Positions 6,901 to 7,883 of a DNA stretch of 7,883 bases are shown here, piece by piece; the stretch's first letter is position 1, and each line of letters opens with the position of its first letter. The stretch covers positions 1 to 7,883 of the forward strand of contig JAPSGP010000123.1 of assembly GCA_031177445.1 (NCBI GenBank), in the 5' to 3' direction. Made by a program: the position numbers and the translations under genes. The DNA is from Acidimicrobiia bacterium (GTDB lineage: Bacteria; Actinomycetota; Acidimicrobiia; IMCC26256; JACDBD01). Below the pieces are notes generated by a model that searched no databases, was not told where the DNA came from, and saw only the letters and a program-made list of their open reading frames with translations.

Positions 6901-7883
6901 GCGGCGCGGTCGTCGTCGTGGTCGTGCTCGAGGGCGGCGCGGTGGCGTCGAACGCGAGCTTGCGGATCTGGCCGCCCCCGGCGTCGCTCGTGTAGTAGAG
7001 CGCGTCTTCGGGCCCCCATTCGAGGTGCACTGCGCTCCGGTCGCCGAGGTCGGCGACGAACTCGAGGCGGCTGAAGCTCGACCCGTCCCGGTCGAGGCGG
7101 AAGACCTTGCCGCAGGCGAAATCGGCGAACAGGTAATCGCCGCGGTACTCAGCCGGCCACGCGGACGTGGGCGGCACGAACGCTCCGCCGGCGATCGACT
7201 GGCAGCCCGTGTCCACATGGGGGTAGTCGTGGATCGGGTTCGTGAGCCCGGTCGGGGGCGGGCCGCAATCGGTCGTCGAGCCGGTGGCGCAGTGACCCTC
7301 GCGCACGTTCCAGCCGTAGTCGGCGCCGGCGACGACGTCGTCGATCTCTTCCCACGCGCTCTGACCGGCGTCGTTCACGTACAGCTGTCCGGCGGGGCTG
7401 AATGCCATGCGGGACGGATTCCGGAATCCCCACGCGTACGTCTCGGGGCATTGCTCGCCGGGTTCGGTCGCACCGTCGTCACCACACGGGTTCGCGGTCC
7501 CGGCCGCGAACGGGTTGTCGGCCGGCACGGAGCCGTCGGGGTTGATCCGCAGGATCTTGCCGAGGGCCAGGTGCGTGTCGCGCGCGACGTCGTTCGCACC
7601 CCCGCACCCGCTGTCACCAGTCGGATCACAGCCACCGTCGCCGACCGAGACGTACAGCTTGCCGTCGGGCCCGAACGCGAGGTCGCCGCCATTGCGGCTT
7701 CCGTCGTACGAGAGGATGCCCTCGAACAGCATCTCCCGTGTGGACGGATCGACGAGTTCGTCGGCGCCGAGCACGAACCGGGCGACGTTGTTGGTCGGTG
7801 CTGGTTCAACGACCGGGCACTCGCCGGCGGCGTTCCGCTTGGTGAAGTAGACGTAGATGAAGCCGTTGGTCGTGAACGCGGGG
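3938..7883 (-). CDS. Large secreted-type modular protein: GSDH-like beta-propeller, two NPCBM modules, unassigned C-terminal domain (N-terminus beyond right edge)
   Basis: Seen: an open frame of 1314 codons enters from the right edge and ends at TGA 3938-3940. The GTG at 7774 is internal, because 36 in-frame codons before it (including NGFIYVYFTKRN) continue the same domain. Visible residues about 1-312 are a glucose/sorbosone dehydrogenase-type propeller (Pfam GSDH family): GDLAFGPDGKLYVSVGDGG (66-84), GKILRINPDGSVPADNPF (108-125), GFRNPSRMAF (152-161), NDAGQSAWEEIDDV (170-183), GADYGWNVREG (186-196). Known: relatives are secreted or periplasmic, often PQQ- and calcium-dependent aldose dehydrogenases. 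The region carrying the usual catalytic His is mostly outside the window. A Thr/Pro linker (313-337) leads to NPCBM module 1 (338-478), a TTTTS linker (479-530), NPCBM module 2 (531-670) and a Pro/Thr linker (671-696). Each NPCBM module has SATNG-GPVERDRSVGG, TYAKGLG and NCDHADWADARL. Residues 697-1314 match no family I can name. They look alpha-helical first, with RGTENH (838-843) and SPHYGKY (894-900), then beta-rich. Cysteines are paired in number in each NPCBM module (2) and in the C-terminal region (6), which fits a disulfide-bonded extracellular protein. No membrane anchor or sorting signal is visible at the C-terminus. Confidence 0.9.
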   Translation of the reverse strand, partial: PAFTTNGFIYVYFTKRNAAGECPVVEPAPTNNVARFVLGADELVDPSTREMLFEGILSYDGSRNGGDLAFGPDGKLYVSVGDGGCDPTGDSGCGGANDVARDTHLALGKILRINPDGSVPADNPFAAGTANPCGDDGATEPGEQCPETYAWGFRNPSRMAFSPAGQLYVNDAGQSAWEEIDDVVAGADYGWNVREGHCATGSTTDCGPPPTGLTNPIHDYPHVDTGCQSIAGGAFVPPTSAWPAEYRGDYLFADFACGKVFRLDRDGSSFSRLEFVADLGDRSAVHLEWGPEDALYYTSDAGGGQIRKLAFDATAPPSSTTTTTTAPPTTAPPSTTTYLSDLPWVSATNGYGPVERDRSVGGSKAGDGGLLRLGTNTYAKGLGTHPRADITYDIDRAYSRFLADLGIDEVCGGAGGVIVEVDLDGARVYTSGKVTGGTATKSISLDTSTASSLRVVVIDAGDGLNCDHADWADARLIGSGSTPPTSTTTTPTTSTPSTTTSTTTTSTTTTSTTTTSTTTTSTTTTSSTTTFLSDLTWESATNGLGPVERDRSVGGSKAGDGGPLRLGTKTYAKGLGVHPRSDITYRLDRNHQRFLVDAGIDEVCGGAGGVIFEVYLDGARVHTSGKVTGQTATKSISLDTSTSNALRLVVLDAGDGFNCDHADWADARLLSTTTPPPSSTTPPTTAPPPTTAPPDGDPTISARKQGQILWHADQPFPSSGTDSRVGEAYAELLLADDDPNSADPRQVRAETLIGELHDGGGSDGYPDFGDPPAVVEWDGEFTSPVFFRMWVDHPELRAKLQPATASQMTAMITKFVGFACKLTPDELAPALADPWYKRGTENHMVMRRTNCLLGTYFLHNEAGGNHPEWTGWRDHLTRWLQERAKTGMHDEIASPHYGKYTVSALYGLLDFPGDAEIRRLANEYLDLFWHDVAHDFNRRTGVPGAAGTRTYHVDPATETGDAGAHYRQPTTHWARRLLYVYGWHDSDPGRVTHPTILNAAGSGYEPLRISRELAGMTGKNFEYASRRPTRLGATVGQSHFIRRDVSVNDDFMTGAVTFDPNPSYTYNKSGSEAIWYSAAINGDLGRADERIVVSGIGAVKKEGAFVDWYAVNGTASRDVIIAARAKRAENSLGLRVYLGTGDLCANLQPDDPSDLSKWLFTRSGSAYAAIRIPDARLDQYQGTCNGIPNKTVSLRIDSGEDIWTPVVVQLGRAARYGNDFARFKTAVKSRPYTYAGGVVTYTSLRNWTFEMRRQEASASLPTINGQVRSTSPPKTYESPYLSMAWQSPFATASGPGGACVVLNFSSPPQAPPAC
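5873..6871 (-). repeat. Tandem duplication of an NPCBM module, 579-base period
   Basis: The segments 6449-6871 and 5873-6292 encode the two NPCBM modules and align without gaps at an offset of 579 bases (193 codons, module plus linker). Counting by eye, about 114 of 141 residues are identical (roughly 80%). Long stretches are also identical at the DNA level, for example around 6197-6238 against 6776-6817. Such DNA similarity suggests a fairly recent internal duplication, or gene conversion keeping the copies alike. Known: NPCBM (Pfam NPCBM/NEW2) modules are beta-sandwich carbohydrate-binding domains found beside glycosidases and other secreted enzymes. Two copies would raise avidity for a glycan. 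Confidence 0.85.
6306..6390 (-). repeat. 15-bp minisatellite encoding the TTTTS linker
   Basis: On the plus strand the unit GAGGTCGTCGTGGTC occurs three times exactly (6336-6350, 6351-6365, 6366-6380). Two slightly diverged copies lie on one side (6306-6320, 6321-6335) and a partial copy follows at 6381-6390. Read on the minus strand each unit encodes one Thr-Thr-Thr-Thr-Ser pentapeptide. The unit is a multiple of three, so copy-number change by slippage would lengthen or shorten the linker without breaking the frame. The linker is a plausible O-glycosylation target in an actinobacterial secreted protein. Confidence 0.9.

Noticed and set aside
7772..7774. GTG at 7774 as the start of the large gene.
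   Set aside because: The frame stays open for 36 more codons to the window edge, and those codons encode expected propeller sequence (NGFIYVYFTKRN). The GTG is an internal valine.

Overview
The window looks like a piece of a high-GC actinomycete-type genome. The evidence is very GC-rich third codon positions, AGGAG-type ribosome binding sites, long open antisense frames typical of high GC, and secreted-protein linkers rich in Thr, Ser and Pro. Such linkers are common in Actinomycetota, including Acidimicrobiia, but no lineage can be fixed from this sequence. All four supported genes lie on the minus strand, so the biological order runs from the right edge to the left.

Right half (3938-7883): one very large gene fills the right half and runs off the right edge, so its N-terminus and signal peptide are not visible. 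The visible 1314 residues form a modular, probably secreted protein. It has a glucose/sorbosone-dehydrogenase-type beta-propeller, then a Thr/Pro linker, then an NPCBM carbohydrate-binding module. A (TTTTS)n linker, a second nearly identical NPCBM module and a Pro/Thr linker follow. It ends in about 620 residues of mixed helical and beta character that I cannot assign to a family. The natural reading is an extracellular sugar-oxidising or polysaccharide-acting protein; the C-terminal region is the real unknown.

Middle (2968-3729 and 405-2960): after a 208-base gap come an ABC ATPase of the LolD/MacB type and its 851-residue FtsX/MacB-family permease. They are 7 bases apart and almost certainly one operon. 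Together they make a MacB/LolCDE-like mechanotransmission or export complex. The substrate cannot be read from the sequence.

Left edge (1-407): a striking 21-bp hairpin lies between the permease stop codon and the next gene. That gene is the N-terminal 109 codons of a luciferase-like (LLM-class) flavin-dependent oxidoreductase, cut by the left edge. No RNA genes, mobile elements, CRISPR arrays or pseudogenes were seen. The most interesting items are the unassigned C-terminal region of the large fusion, its recently duplicated NPCBM modules with a 15-bp minisatellite between them, and the large hairpin at the permease/oxidoreductase junction.
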